Below are positions 7,332-15,241 of a DNA stretch of 17,789 nucleotides, piece after piece. Source of the DNA: an uncultured Collinsella sp. (GTDB lineage: Bacteria > Actinomycetota > Coriobacteriia > Coriobacteriales > Coriobacteriaceae); contig CABUDJ010000041.1 in NCBI GenBank assembly GCA_902490325.1, positions 1-17,789 of the forward strand, given 5' to 3'. Numbering within the stretch: position 1 is the first letter of the stretch; every line of letters begins with the position of its first letter. A program made the translations under genes and the position numbers. The notes below the pieces were generated by a model that was given only the letters and a program-made list of their open reading frames with translations, was not told the DNA's origin and did no database searches.

Positions 7332-8906
7332 ATGGGAAAGAAGCTCGATAAGAAGGCCAAAGCCGCCGTGGCAAAAGCCGCCAAGGGCATCAAGGCCGAG
7401 AAAGCCGTCAAGAAATTCCGCAAGCTCGAGGGCAAGCTGTGGACCCGCGAGTACCTGCTCAAGATTGCCGAGTTTGACGGCGCGACCATCGCCCCCGCCA
7501 ACGGCGCCGCTGCCCGCGCAGACGCCATGGGTACGCTCGCCGGCGAGCATCATAAGCTCCTGACCAGCGAGAAGTCCGTTGAGCTCGTGCGTTCGCTGGC
7601 GCACGAGACGGTTGTGGGCGGAAAGATCGACGACCCGCAGCTGCTCGACGAGATCCGCGTGCTCGGCCGCGACCAGCGCGAGGCCGGCGCCATCCCCACC
7701 GAGGAGGCCGAGGCCTGGACCAGGCTCACCTGCGAGGCCGATGCCGTGTGGCACAAGGCCAAGACGGCCAATGACTGGGCAAGCTTTGAGCCCTATGTGG
7801 ATAGAATCGTCGCCCAGCTTAAGCATCAGGCAGAGCTCATGGACCCCAAGCGCGACCCATACGACGTGTGGCTCGATCAGTACGAGCGCGGCCTTTCCAC
7901 CAAGAGCTTCGACGCGTTTTGCGACGAGGTCAAGGCCACGGTCGTGCCGCTCGTGCACGCCATCGGCGAGCGCGGCCAGCAGCCCGATGCCGACTTTTTG
8001 CACGCCCGCGTGCCCGAGGCCGCCCAGCGCGCCATGAGCTTCGACCTGATGAAGCTCGTCGGCCTGAACCTGGACGACACCACGCTTGCCTTTACCGAGC
8101 ACCCGTTTAGCGAGGGCTTTGCCGTGGGTGACGCGCGCATCGCGACACACATCTACGAGGACGATTGCATCTCCAACGTCTACAGCATCATCCACGAGGC
8201 GGGGCACACCATGTACGAGCTGGGCGTCAATCCCGCCTATGCGCGCACCTGTCTGGAGGGCGGCACCTCCATGGGCATCCACGAGAGCCAGAGCCGCTTC
8301 TTTGAGAACACCGTAGGCCGCAGCCGTGCCTTTATGGGACCGCTGCTCGAGGTGCTGCGCCGCCACGCACCCGAGGTCTACGGCGACGTCGACGAGGACA
8401 CGCTCTACCACGCCGTGAACATCGCGCAGCCTTCGCTGATCCGCACCGAGGCCGACGAGCTCACCTATCCGCTGCACGTTATGGTGCGCTACGAGATCGA
8501 GCGCATGCTGTTTGCCGGCGAGGCCACAGCCAAGGATATCCCCGCGCTTTGGAATCGCTTCATGGATGAGTACCTGGGCATTCCGGTTCCCGACGACACG
8601 CGTGGTTGCCTGCAGGATACGCACTGGAGCGGCGGCTCGTTTGGCTACTTCCCCACCTATGCGCTGGGCAGCGCCTACGACGCCATGTTTGTGCCGGCCA
8701 TGTGCCGCGACGGCGTCGACCTTACCGGCGCCTGCGCGAGCGGCGACCTGACACCCGTCCGCGCCTGGCTGGGCGAGCACATTTGGCAGTGGGGCCGCGC
8801 CAAAGACGCGCCGGAACTCATCAAGGGCGCGTGCGGCATGGCGTTCGATGCCCGCTACTACTGCAGCTACCTGCAGGACAAGTTCACCACGCTCTACGAG
8901 CTGTAA
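7332..8906 (+). CDS. M32 family metallocarboxypeptidase (Taq carboxypeptidase type)
   Basis: Zinc carboxypeptidase of family M32, removing C-terminal residues from peptides; there is no signal peptide, so it is probably cytoplasmic. 524 residues, close to the family norm of about 500. The zinc motif HEAGH is at 288-292 (within IIHEAGHTMYELG), and HESQSRFFEN (from 317) supplies the third ligand Glu318. Further family segments are visible: PFSEGFAVGDARI, IHESQS, RTEADELTYPLHVMVRYEIE, and QDTHWSGGSFGYFPTYALG near the end. The first 28 residues are odd: 11 Lys and 8 Ala, a basic tail ahead of the conserved part. The start at 7332 is supported by AAGGA six bases upstream. It is transcribed away from pheST and converges with glmM. 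Confidence 0.93.
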   Translation: MGKKLDKKAKAAVAKAAKGIKAEKAVKKFRKLEGKLWTREYLLKIAEFDGATIAPANGAAARADAMGTLAGEHHKLLTSEKSVELVRSLAHETVVGGKIDDPQLLDEIRVLGRDQREAGAIPTEEAEAWTRLTCEADAVWHKAKTANDWASFEPYVDRIVAQLKHQAELMDPKRDPYDVWLDQYERGLSTKSFDAFCDEVKATVVPLVHAIGERGQQPDADFLHARVPEAAQRAMSFDLMKLVGLNLDDTTLAFTEHPFSEGFAVGDARIATHIYEDDCISNVYSIIHEAGHTMYELGVNPAYARTCLEGGTSMGIHESQSRFFENTVGRSRAFMGPLLEVLRRHAPEVYGDVDEDTLYHAVNIAQPSLIRTEADELTYPLHVMVRYEIERMLFAGEATAKDIPALWNRFMDEYLGIPVPDDTRGCLQDTHWSGGSFGYFPTYALGSAYDAMFVPAMCRDGVDLTGACASGDLTPVRAWLGEHIWQWGRAKDAPELIKGACGMAFDARYYCSYLQDKFTTLYEL

Positions 8907-8928
8907 GGCATAACCGACACGCCAACGC

Positions 8929-8967
8929 AAAGGGGACGCCGCGGAACCAATCCGCGGCGCCCCCTTT
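8929..8967. terminator. bidirectional terminator between the M32 peptidase and glmM
   Basis: A 17-bp stem (8929-8945 with 8951-8967) with one mismatch encloses the loop ACCAA. The arms begin AAAGGGG and end CCCCTTT, so an A tract and a T tract flank the GC-rich stem whichever strand is read. It sits between two converging genes, 23 bases past the M32 stop and 36 bases past the glmM stop. Confidence 0.8.
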
Positions 8968-9003
8968 CCACCTAGTCGTTTAAGAACGTCCCCAATGACT
9001 ACC

Positions 9004-10335
9004 TTACAGAGCCTCGAGCGCGTTGGCGATGCGCTTCATGGCGGCATCGGCGGATGCTTGGTCGGGCGCCTCGGCCAGCACGCGGATAACCGACTCGGTT
9101 CCGCTCTTGCGCACGAGCACGCGGCCCTCGCCTGCCAGCGCAGCCTCGGCCTCGGCGATGGCGTTCTGCACGCCCATGTTCTCGAGCGCGGCGTCCTTAT
9201 CCGCCACGCGCACGGCAACCTGCGCCTGCGGCAGCAGCTTGCACGGAGCCGTGAGCTGCGAGAGCGTCTCGCGCTCGGCACGAATCACTTCCATCACGCG
9301 CAGCGAGGTCATAATACCGTCGCCCGTGCGCTCGATATCGCCAAAGATCGTGTGGCCCGTCTGCTCGCCACCCAGGCTGTAGCCGCCCTCGCGCATCTTG
9401 GCATACACGTGACGGTCGCCCACGCCACTGGTCACGGCGCTCAGGCCGGCAAGCTCCAGCGACTTGATCAGGCCAAAGTTGCTGGCAATCGTCGGCACCA
9501 CGGTACCGCCCGAAAGGCGACCGTGCTTGTTCAGATACACACCGCACACGTACAGGATCTGGTCGCCGTCGACCACGCGGCCGCGCTCATCCACGGCCAG
9601 GCAGCGGTCGGCATCGCCGTCGTAGGCAAAGCCCACGTCCAGGCCCTGCTCCACCACGTGGCGCTGCAGGCGCTCCATATGCGTGGAGCCACAGTCGACG
9701 TTGATGTTAAAACCATCGGGCGCGGCATTGATCACGCGCACGTCGGCGCCGAGCGCGTCGAACACCGGCTTGGCCACCGAGGACGCCGAGCCGTTGGCGC
9801 AGTCCAGGCCAATCTTGACACCCTGCAGCGAAAAGTTGGCACTTGCGATGAGCGAGGCAATGTATCGGTTGCGACCCTGCATGTAGTCCACCGTGGCACC
9901 GATGTGGTTGCCCGTGGCCAGCGGCACCTCGCTCTCGCCATCGATGTAATCCTCGATGAGCTCCAGCACGTCCTCGTCCATCTTAAAGCCGTCGCTGTTG
10001 ACGAGCTTGATGCCGTTATCGCAAAACGGGTTGTGGCTCGCGCTGATCATGATGCCGCAGTCGAAGCAGCCCTCGACCGTCTGATGCGCCACGCCCGGCG
10101 TCGGGATCACGTGCAGCATGTAGGCGTCCGCGCCGCTCGCGACCAAGCCGCTCACCAGCGCCGCCTCGAACATATAGCTCGAACGACGCGTGTCCTTGCC
10201 CACGATCACGCGTGCCTTAGCACTGCGATTGGCACCATAATACCAACCCACAAAACGGCCGATCTTATAGGCGTGCTCCACCGTCAGCCCAACGTTGGCC
10301 TCGCCGCGAAAGCCGTCGGTGCCAAAGTACTTCAT
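9004..10335 (-). CDS. glmM: phosphoglucosamine mutase GlmM
   Basis: Converts glucosamine-6-phosphate to glucosamine-1-phosphate, a cytoplasmic step toward UDP-GlcNAc for peptidoglycan. 443 residues, normal for the family. It opens with MKYFGTDGFRGEAN, the standard GlmM N-terminus. The active serine lies in ISASHNP (Ser100), the metal-binding loop DGDADR is at 239-244, the sugar-specificity segment GGEQTGHTIF follows, and the phosphate-binding loop RKSGTESVIRV lies near the C-terminus. ATG 10335 has AAGGAG about seven bases upstream. A terminator-like hairpin (10354-10382) lies just before that ribosome binding site, so the gene's own promoter is not obvious. Confidence 0.96.
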   Translation of the reverse strand: MKYFGTDGFRGEANVGLTVEHAYKIGRFVGWYYGANRSAKARVIVGKDTRRSSYMFEAALVSGLVASGADAYMLHVIPTPGVAHQTVEGCFDCGIMISASHNPFCDNGIKLVNSDGFKMDEDVLELIEDYIDGESEVPLATGNHIGATVDYMQGRNRYIASLIASANFSLQGVKIGLDCANGSASSVAKPVFDALGADVRVINAAPDGFNINVDCGSTHMERLQRHVVEQGLDVGFAYDGDADRCLAVDERGRVVDGDQILYVCGVYLNKHGRLSGGTVVPTIASNFGLIKSLELAGLSAVTSGVGDRHVYAKMREGGYSLGGEQTGHTIFGDIERTGDGIMTSLRVMEVIRAERETLSQLTAPCKLLPQAQVAVRVADKDAALENMGVQNAIAEAEAALAGEGRVLVRKSGTESVIRVLAEAPDQASADAAMKRIANALEAL

Positions 10336-10345
10336 GCGCTCTCCT

Positions 10346-10382
10346 TATAAAAATGGGGCGAACAGATTATCTGTCCGCCCCA
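10346..10382 (-). terminator. terminator or attenuator hairpin between the DUF4012 gene and glmM
   Basis: On the minus strand TGGGGCGGACAGAT (10382-10369) pairs with ATCTGTTCGCCCCA (10367-10354) with one mismatch, followed by TTTTT and ATAA. This has the form of an intrinsic terminator 37 bases past the DUF4012 stop. The T tract runs directly into the glmM ribosome binding site. CAGATAATC also occurs twice on the minus strand (10402-10394 and 10373-10365), the second copy within the hairpin. Confidence 0.65.
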
Positions 10383-10418
10383 AAATGGTACTCGATTATC
10401 TGGACTACCAGAAAAACC

Positions 10419-12731
10419 CTACGCCGACGCGCTGTCGCGAGCCGCCTGGCACGTGGGGGTCTGGCGCAACGTAAGCGGCTTATCCCCCGCCTCGGCCGAC
10501 GTGGTCAGCGTATAGGTGATCGTCGTCGTCTCGCCCGCATGCAGGTCAACGGTTCCCGAATAGAAGGGAATGCCATGCCACGTGGCAGCGCCAAGTCCAA
10601 ACTGGGTGCCCTCGACGGTAAGGTCCGAAATGTTGCCACCCGTCGGGGCGAACAGCGAGACATTCAGGCGCTCGTCATCACGCGCGGCATCGGGTGCGCT
10701 CGCCGCAACGTAGTCGGGCAGCATGCCGGCCTCTTCCTGCGTCATGATGTTCGTCAGGGTAACGGTGATGCGATAGGAGCACGTGCCGTCGCCATTCTTG
10801 ACGCCCTGGCCAATCTGCGTATCGGCGTTGAGGTACCAATCGAGCTTGGAGAAGCTCAGGTTGTTAAAGTAGACACCGGCAACGGGATCCTCGCTCGGGT
10901 CGTCCGGATCGGGCAGCGAGGCGTCGATGTTCATTTCCTTGATAGCGTTCTGCTCGTCGTCGTTTTTCATCCACGCGATCAGGCGGCCCTCTTCGGCACC
11001 GCGCTCAACGGCGCTGACGAGCTTCGTAACATCAACATCACCGATGCCGCCGAGAATCTTGTCGAAGGCGGCGCTGGCAACGGCTGCAAAGATGCCGTCC
11101 GACTCCTCGACCGGATAGTTCCAGTACACGTCGTGCATGAGGACCTTGGCCGCATTGGTGCCGTCGACAACTGTGCCATCGGGCAGCGAGACATTACCGA
11201 CAAGGCCCAGCAGATACTGCAGGAACACCGGGTCGATACCGATGACGCCATCAACGTCTTGGCCATACTGAGATTTCCACAGGGCTGCGACACGCTGCGA
11301 GTTGCGCGGCCAGTCGGGCGAATAGGTGTTACCCGAGTTGTACAGGCTACTGTGGTTGCCGAACAGCGCCTCGTCCTCTTCGTCGACGCTCTCGACCGCT
11401 TCATCCTCGCTCAGTCCAATGCGGGGAACAAAGTCGCCAATCGACATCTGGCCATCGGTAACCGAAATCAGACCCTGCGAGCCGCCAAAGCCGCCGCAAG
11501 CACGAATCTCAACGTTGTTCATGGCGTACATAAGATAGTTGCGCGTCTGGCCGTTGGCGCCGAGCATCTGGGGAAGGACAGGGGCGACCTTCTCCGCTGC
11601 ATCGACCGCGCCGCTGAGGGTGGCAAAGCCATCCTTGGCCTTATCGACCAGCTCGGTCACCTGGGAAATATGCGTGTCACCAATGCCCTGGATCTTCTCG
11701 TTGGCGCTCTTGAACACCTTCGAGCTGCTGGAAAGCGAATCGGCGACTGCCTGCAGCGCGGACACGTTAATCATCCCGTCCTGGAACAGCTTGCCGGGCG
11801 TGGCCTGCGAAAGGTTGTCGGCCATGGGAACCAGCGCGTTGCTCGAGACATCGGACAGGGCATCGATCATGGTACGGGCCGCATTGATGTCGCTGCCGTA
11901 CACCGGAATAAACGAAGCCGCCGTCCACAGCGGGCTCGAGGTCTCCGCCTTCATGCTATCGCAGAGCTCGTCGATCTTCTTCGCATCATCGGGCAGCGTC
12001 GAAAAATCGCCCGACGTGACCTTGTCCTTAAGGCTGCCGACGATCTCGACGGCTTCCTTTGCTTCACCCTTTACGGTCTTAGCCGAGTTAAGCAGCATAA
12101 AGCCACTTGCGCCAAGCGCAACGAGAAGCACCACGACTACGGCGGCGACAATGGCGCCAGTGTGGCGCTTCTTGCGCTCGCCCTTGCGATGGCGATGACG
12201 AACCAGGCCGTCCGAGGTCGAGCTCGACGAGGCGTCGTTGCCATAGTTCAGGCCAAAATCGTAATAATCTTCCTTGGAACCGGAGCCCTTAAACTCGGCA
12301 CCGTTATCTTCCAAACGGGCGAACGTGCCGGTCTCGGAGGCACCCGTATAGATCGTACCAAGGTTGCCCGTAAGCCCCGCGCCACCGGCAGAGGGAGTAT
12401 TGTTGGCGGCATTGCCGGCATTAATGTTGCCGGCGGTATTCGCGGCGTTGGCAGCGCCTACGTTGTTCGCAGGTGTCGAAGGAGCCCCACTCGGCTGCGA
12501 CGTGGGAGTCGCACCGCCCGCAAAGACATTCCCTCTTGCGCGACCGGTCTTTTTTGCCTTTTGAGACTGCTCGTACAGAGCGGTAAACATCGCCGTCTCG
12601 CCCGGAGACGTGCGCTTACCGGAGCTGCCTTGTCCAGCGCCGCCCGGCGTGCCGGCCTTACCAGCCCCGTTCGGACGCGGCGGAACTGCAGGACGGCCGC
12701 TATCGCTGCCCTTAAAGTGATTACCAGCCAT
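10419..12731 (-). CDS. DUF4012 domain-containing membrane protein
   Basis: About 770 residues. A long cytoplasmic N-terminal part (about 1-190) is low in complexity: Gly/Pro/Ser-rich, then Asn/Ala/Gly-rich (NAANTAGNINAGNAANN), ending in a basic stretch RHRHRKGERKKRH. One transmembrane helix follows (about 192-214; AIVAAVVVVLLVALGASGFML). The rest should lie outside the cell and matches DUF4012: YLMYAMNNVEIRACGGFGGS, GLISVTDGQM, then DGVIGIDPVFLQYLLGLVGNVSLPDG. The function of DUF4012 is not established; it is common in actinobacteria and often near envelope polysaccharide genes, and here it lies upstream of glmM on the same strand. ATG 12731 is preferred over 12758 because GAGGA lies eight bases upstream. 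Confidence 0.85.
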   Translation of the reverse strand: MAGNHFKGSDSGRPAVPPRPNGAGKAGTPGGAGQGSSGKRTSPGETAMFTALYEQSQKAKKTGRARGNVFAGGATPTSQPSGAPSTPANNVGAANAANTAGNINAGNAANNTPSAGGAGLTGNLGTIYTGASETGTFARLEDNGAEFKGSGSKEDYYDFGLNYGNDASSSSTSDGLVRHRHRKGERKKRHTGAIVAAVVVVLLVALGASGFMLLNSAKTVKGEAKEAVEIVGSLKDKVTSGDFSTLPDDAKKIDELCDSMKAETSSPLWTAASFIPVYGSDINAARTMIDALSDVSSNALVPMADNLSQATPGKLFQDGMINVSALQAVADSLSSSSKVFKSANEKIQGIGDTHISQVTELVDKAKDGFATLSGAVDAAEKVAPVLPQMLGANGQTRNYLMYAMNNVEIRACGGFGGSQGLISVTDGQMSIGDFVPRIGLSEDEAVESVDEEDEALFGNHSSLYNSGNTYSPDWPRNSQRVAALWKSQYGQDVDGVIGIDPVFLQYLLGLVGNVSLPDGTVVDGTNAAKVLMHDVYWNYPVEESDGIFAAVASAAFDKILGGIGDVDVTKLVSAVERGAEEGRLIAWMKNDDEQNAIKEMNIDASLPDPDDPSEDPVAGVYFNNLSFSKLDWYLNADTQIGQGVKNGDGTCSYRITVTLTNIMTQEEAGMLPDYVAASAPDAARDDERLNVSLFAPTGGNISDLTVEGTQFGLGAATWHGIPFYSGTVDLHAGETTTITYTLTTSAEAGDKPLTLRQTPTCQAARDSASA

Positions 12732-12880
12732 AAAGAAATCCTCGCAATTGAGTCGCAATGAAAAAGTCCATAACGTTACTAGTTTATGGCATTTTGAGCA
12801 TCGACAGCTAAACTCCAGACACGGACATCAATTGGCGAAAATGCGGCACAACGCCTTTTCTGTCTTGGCGGCGGCGCCAG

Positions 12881-13858
12881 CTACACCGTGAGGAACATCA
12901 TCACGATGATCATGACAAAGCCGATAAGGTCGGTCGGCAAAAACACCGTCCCCAGCATAACGGCGCTGGTGATGGTCGCCGAAACCGGCTCCACAGTTCC
13001 GATGAGGCTCGCGCGCACCGAGCCGATGTCCTTAACGCCCTGCATATAAAGCATGTAAGCAAAAAACGCGTGACCGATCGCCGTATGCCGCGTACTTTCG
13101 GCGACCATCACCAGCGCCCCCGCCGTGAGCATTGCCGAGCCCGTGACGATGGGGCTGCCGTATTCGGGCAGGATCTTGGCGGGAATCACCGCCATACACG
13201 CGGCGCTGACCGCACACATAAGACCTGCTGCCAGGCCAAGCGGCGAGATATTCAGGCTGGTGGGGTCGCCGCCGGTGGCGATTAAAAAGGTTCCACCCAG
13301 AGCCAGGCCAATGCCGATGACTTCGCGAGTACGCGGCATACGGCGATCGGTCACGCAGGCGTAGCCCATGATGATAACGAGCTGCAGGCACTGGAGCACC
13401 GTCGCGGTTCCGGCGTTCGTCAGGCGCACGGCCGAAAGATAGCAAAACTGGTTGAACAGCAGGCCAAAAGCGGTAAAGAGCAGCAGCTGCTTGCGATCAG
13501 CGGGCGTCGTCCAAAGCTTGACCAGGCGTGCGCGATCGCGCGTGACAACCACAGCCATAAAGAGCAGGCCGGCGAGAATCTGACGCACGCTCATAAGCCA
13601 CAGCGTATCGACATGGTAGGTATCGAACAAAAAACTCGCGCTGGTGCCCGAGAAGCCCCAAAACGAACCGCCCACCAGCGTAGCCAAGACGCCCGTGATC
13701 ATCTTGCGCGTCGAAGCGCTGTTCAGGCGGTCGCGCCATGCGCGACGGGTGTTGCGACTGAGCTCGTCGGTGCCCTCGGGCACATCAATGTTCGATATAT
13801 CGGTCATCGGCACCGAAGCCCCTGCGCCTTCGACCTGCTCGACACACTCTTTGCTCAT
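12881..13858 (-). CDS. DMT/EamA family transporter with an aberrant TM7-TM8 region
   Basis: Ten-helix exporter type of the drug/metabolite superfamily, 325 residues; the substrate cannot be told. A hydrophilic N-terminal part of about 52 residues precedes helices near 54-72, 84-104, 122-142, 145-166, 178-196, 205-225, 236-253, a short one near 260-274, then 280-303 and 308-325. NAGTATVLQCLQLV and VRASLIGTVEPVSATI are the paired EamA signatures. Between TM7 and TM8 the protein reads VMVAESTRHTAIGHAFFAYMLYM, roughly 14 residues shorter than I expect from family members and lacking the usual loop and full TM8. That stretch is encoded by an inverted copy of a 29-bp piece of the same gene (see repeat). 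ATG 13858 has GGGGGAG about six bases upstream. The protein may be non-functional. Confidence 0.85.
   Translation of the reverse strand: MSKECVEQVEGAGASVPMTDISNIDVPEGTDELSRNTRRAWRDRLNSASTRKMITGVLATLVGGSFWGFSGTSASFLFDTYHVDTLWLMSVRQILAGLLFMAVVVTRDRARLVKLWTTPADRKQLLLFTAFGLLFNQFCYLSAVRLTNAGTATVLQCLQLVIIMGYACVTDRRMPRTREVIGIGLALGGTFLIATGGDPTSLNISPLGLAAGLMCAVSAACMAVIPAKILPEYGSPIVTGSAMLTAGALVMVAESTRHTAIGHAFFAYMLYMQGVKDIGSVRASLIGTVEPVSATITSAVMLGTVFLPTDLIGFVMIIVMMFLTV
13068..13096 (+). repeat. 29-bp inverted repeat, arm 1 (inside the EamA gene)
   Basis: This 29-bp sequence (GCGTGACC...GCGTACT) is the exact reverse complement of 13328-13356. In the coding direction of the transporter it encodes STRHTAIGHA, the stretch that looks foreign to the family. 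The identity stops sharply at both ends. Confidence 0.95.
13328..13356 (-). repeat. 29-bp inverted repeat, arm 2 (inside the EamA gene)
   Basis: Exact reverse complement of 13068-13096. Here the coding strand gives CVTDRRMPRT, a natural loop between TM4 and TM5 for this family, so this arm looks original and the other looks derived. The two arms enclose 231 bp. Confidence 0.95.
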
Positions 13859-14072
13859 TCCACTCCCCCGAAACAGCCTGGAAACAATTCGGCTTACCTT
13901 ACCACGGCGAAGTCACCAGCTGGAGGCTTGTCCGCTTATCGGTAGGACAATTCCGCAGGCGTCTTTCCATAGCTCGATACCGCAATGGCCTTGCATTATG
14001 CGACAGCCAAATCGCGGCAGCAGGCTCTTTTGAAATGGATGCGACAAAGCCCCCGAATTCCACAATGTAAGC

Positions 14073-14118
14073 GATTTTTAAAAATGTTCTTGCCACCGAG
14101 TTCAGGCTCCGTTATATT
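14073..14118 (+). promoter_or_regulatory. promoter of tRNA-Val
   Basis: TTGCCA (14090-14095), a 17-base spacer, then TATATT (14113-14118) makes a good vegetative promoter. An A/T-only palindrome ATTTTTAAAAAT (14073-14084) just upstream could serve as an UP element, common for stable RNA genes. Transcription would start near 14125, about 23 bases before the tRNA. Confidence 0.75.
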
Positions 14119-14147
14119 ATCTCTTGCGCGCTTGCGCACCCTTGATC

Positions 14148-14222
14148 GGGCGTTTAGCTCAGGGGGAGAGCGCTTCCCTGACACGGAAGAGGTCAGAAGT
14201 TCAAATCTTCTAACGCCCACCA
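14148..14222 (+). tRNA. tRNA-Val (anticodon GAC)
   Basis: A 75-base cloverleaf including an encoded CCA. The acceptor stem GGGCGTT pairs with AACGCCC, followed by discriminator A and CCA. The D arm contains TTAGCTCAGGGGGAGAGC. The anticodon stem CTTCC/GGAAG holds the loop CTGACAC with anticodon GAC, reading valine GUC. The T arm is AGAAG-TTCAAAT-CTTCT. It stands alone, with its own promoter and terminator. Confidence 0.96.
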
Positions 14223-14230
14223 AATGTTCG

Positions 14231-14267
14231 CAGCTCAGAGGCTATGTCCTCTGGGCTGTTTTGTTTT
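14231..14267 (+). terminator. terminator after tRNA-Val
   Basis: CAGCTCAGAGG (14231-14241) pairs with CCTCTGGGCTG (14248-14258), with one G-U-type mismatch, around a six-base loop, followed by TTTTGTTTT. A standard intrinsic terminator eight bases after the tRNA. Confidence 0.88.
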
Positions 14268-14516
14268 ATGTCGCCAAATCAGCTGGCAGCTCCAACCGCC
14301 CAAGCAACCACCCTGCCCATACACAAAACCGCGTCAGCGACCCAAGTGCCTATCCCGGCTGACTCCGCAGTCAATCAAAACCGCCCCAATAGTCACCGAG
14401 GCCGAGACCAACACGTCTCGAACCCATCCGAGCCGCAACTTCTCAGCAAAACGCCGCGATGTCTGCGTCCTGCGGTATCCTTGAGCCACTTGCACCTGCA
14501 GCACCAAGGAGCCGCC

Positions 14517-15203
14517 ATGCGCACCGAGCTCGATGTCCCCTTTTCGCACAAAGAAGAAGCCAAGGCGCTGGGCGCCAAATGGGACCGGACCAAGAAGATC
14601 TGGTATGTACCCAGCGGCGTCAACCCCGAGCCCTTTGCCGAGTGGCTGCCCGGTGTTGACCGATCCGACCCCTCAGCGCCGTATATATATCTAGTGCTGG
14701 GCAAGCGCGAGTGCTGGAAGTGTCACAAAGAGACCTCGGTCGCGGCCTTCGGCATTCCCTATCGAACCGATAACGACGAGAGCATCGCCTTCGCGCACGC
14801 GCCCAACGAAGCCGGGCGCATTACCATCGACACGGCCAACGCCAACGCGCTCGCCATTGTTCCCGCTCTTGGCTGCGTCCCGGGCGAGATCCGCGACTAT
14901 CTTTCTAAGCGCTGTGGCTACAAACCCGTAGGCGCACGAGCCTCCAAAGCCCCGTCGCTCGGCAACACGTGCACCAGTTGCGACGCGCTGCAAGGCAGCC
15001 GCTATCTGTTCGAGGAGTCCTCGTCCCCGTTTGCCCTCACTGCCATCAACAAGCTGCCGGCACTGGAGTTTGTGCGCGTCGAAGTTGCCGGCGTCTTTGG
15101 CGTCCCGGCCACGCGCACCGACTTTGACCAGGCGCTCTTTACCTGGGCACGCGACCATCACGCCGAGTTCCACAAGCAGCTCGGTGAGGGGATTTATTTG
15201 TAG
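14517..15203 (+). CDS. DUF5710 domain protein with split zinc-ribbon cysteines
   Basis: 228 residues. Residues 3-44 (ELDVPFSHKEEAKALGAKWD...IWYVPSGVNPEPFAEWL) match DUF5710, a small domain often found attached to primases and other mobile-element DNA-processing proteins. After it come two CxxC pairs, ECWKC (Cys66/Cys69) and TCTSC (Cys152/Cys155), which could bind one zinc across an 82-residue insertion. The C-terminal part is not recognised. ATG 14517 has AAGGAG six bases upstream; the frame is open further back to 14244 but crosses the tRNA terminator. The 248 bases between terminator and gene show no other feature. It converges with the next gene, 38 bases apart. The role is unknown; single-strand nucleic-acid binding would be speculation. 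Confidence 0.8.
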   Translation: MRTELDVPFSHKEEAKALGAKWDRTKKIWYVPSGVNPEPFAEWLPGVDRSDPSAPYIYLVLGKRECWKCHKETSVAAFGIPYRTDNDESIAFAHAPNEAGRITIDTANANALAIVPALGCVPGEIRDYLSKRCGYKPVGARASKAPSLGNTCTSCDALQGSRYLFEESSSPFALTAINKLPALEFVRVEVAGVFGVPATRTDFDQALFTWARDHHAEFHKQLGEGIYL

Positions 15204-15241
15204 GGACAGAGATGCCTTCACAGCCAGCTCCTCCGCATCCC

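Noticed and set aside
7188..8930. 580-residue minus-strand frame over the M32 peptidase
   Set aside because: Antisense shadow; it would also run into the T-box leader. The M32 motifs on the plus strand are decisive.
8995..10350. 451-residue plus-strand frame over glmM
   Set aside because: Antisense shadow of a clear glmM.
10353..12761. 802-residue plus-strand frame over the DUF4012 gene
   Set aside because: Shadow of the minus-strand gene, rich in Arg, with no domain or good ribosome binding site.
13070..13285. Plus-strand frame beginning MTDRRMPRT inside the EamA gene
   Set aside because: It arises only because arm 1 of the inverted repeat carries an inverted copy of the gene's own coding sequence. 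It is what the flipped orientation would encode, not a separate gene.
14148..14222. tRNA-Val as an integration site for a genomic island covering 14268-17789
   Set aside because: No second copy of the tRNA 3' end was seen downstream, and no integrase gene is present in the window.
13996..14223. 75-residue minus-strand frame starting MVGVRRFELL
   Set aside because: Its N-terminus is the complement of the tRNA-Val gene, a well-known source of false protein predictions.
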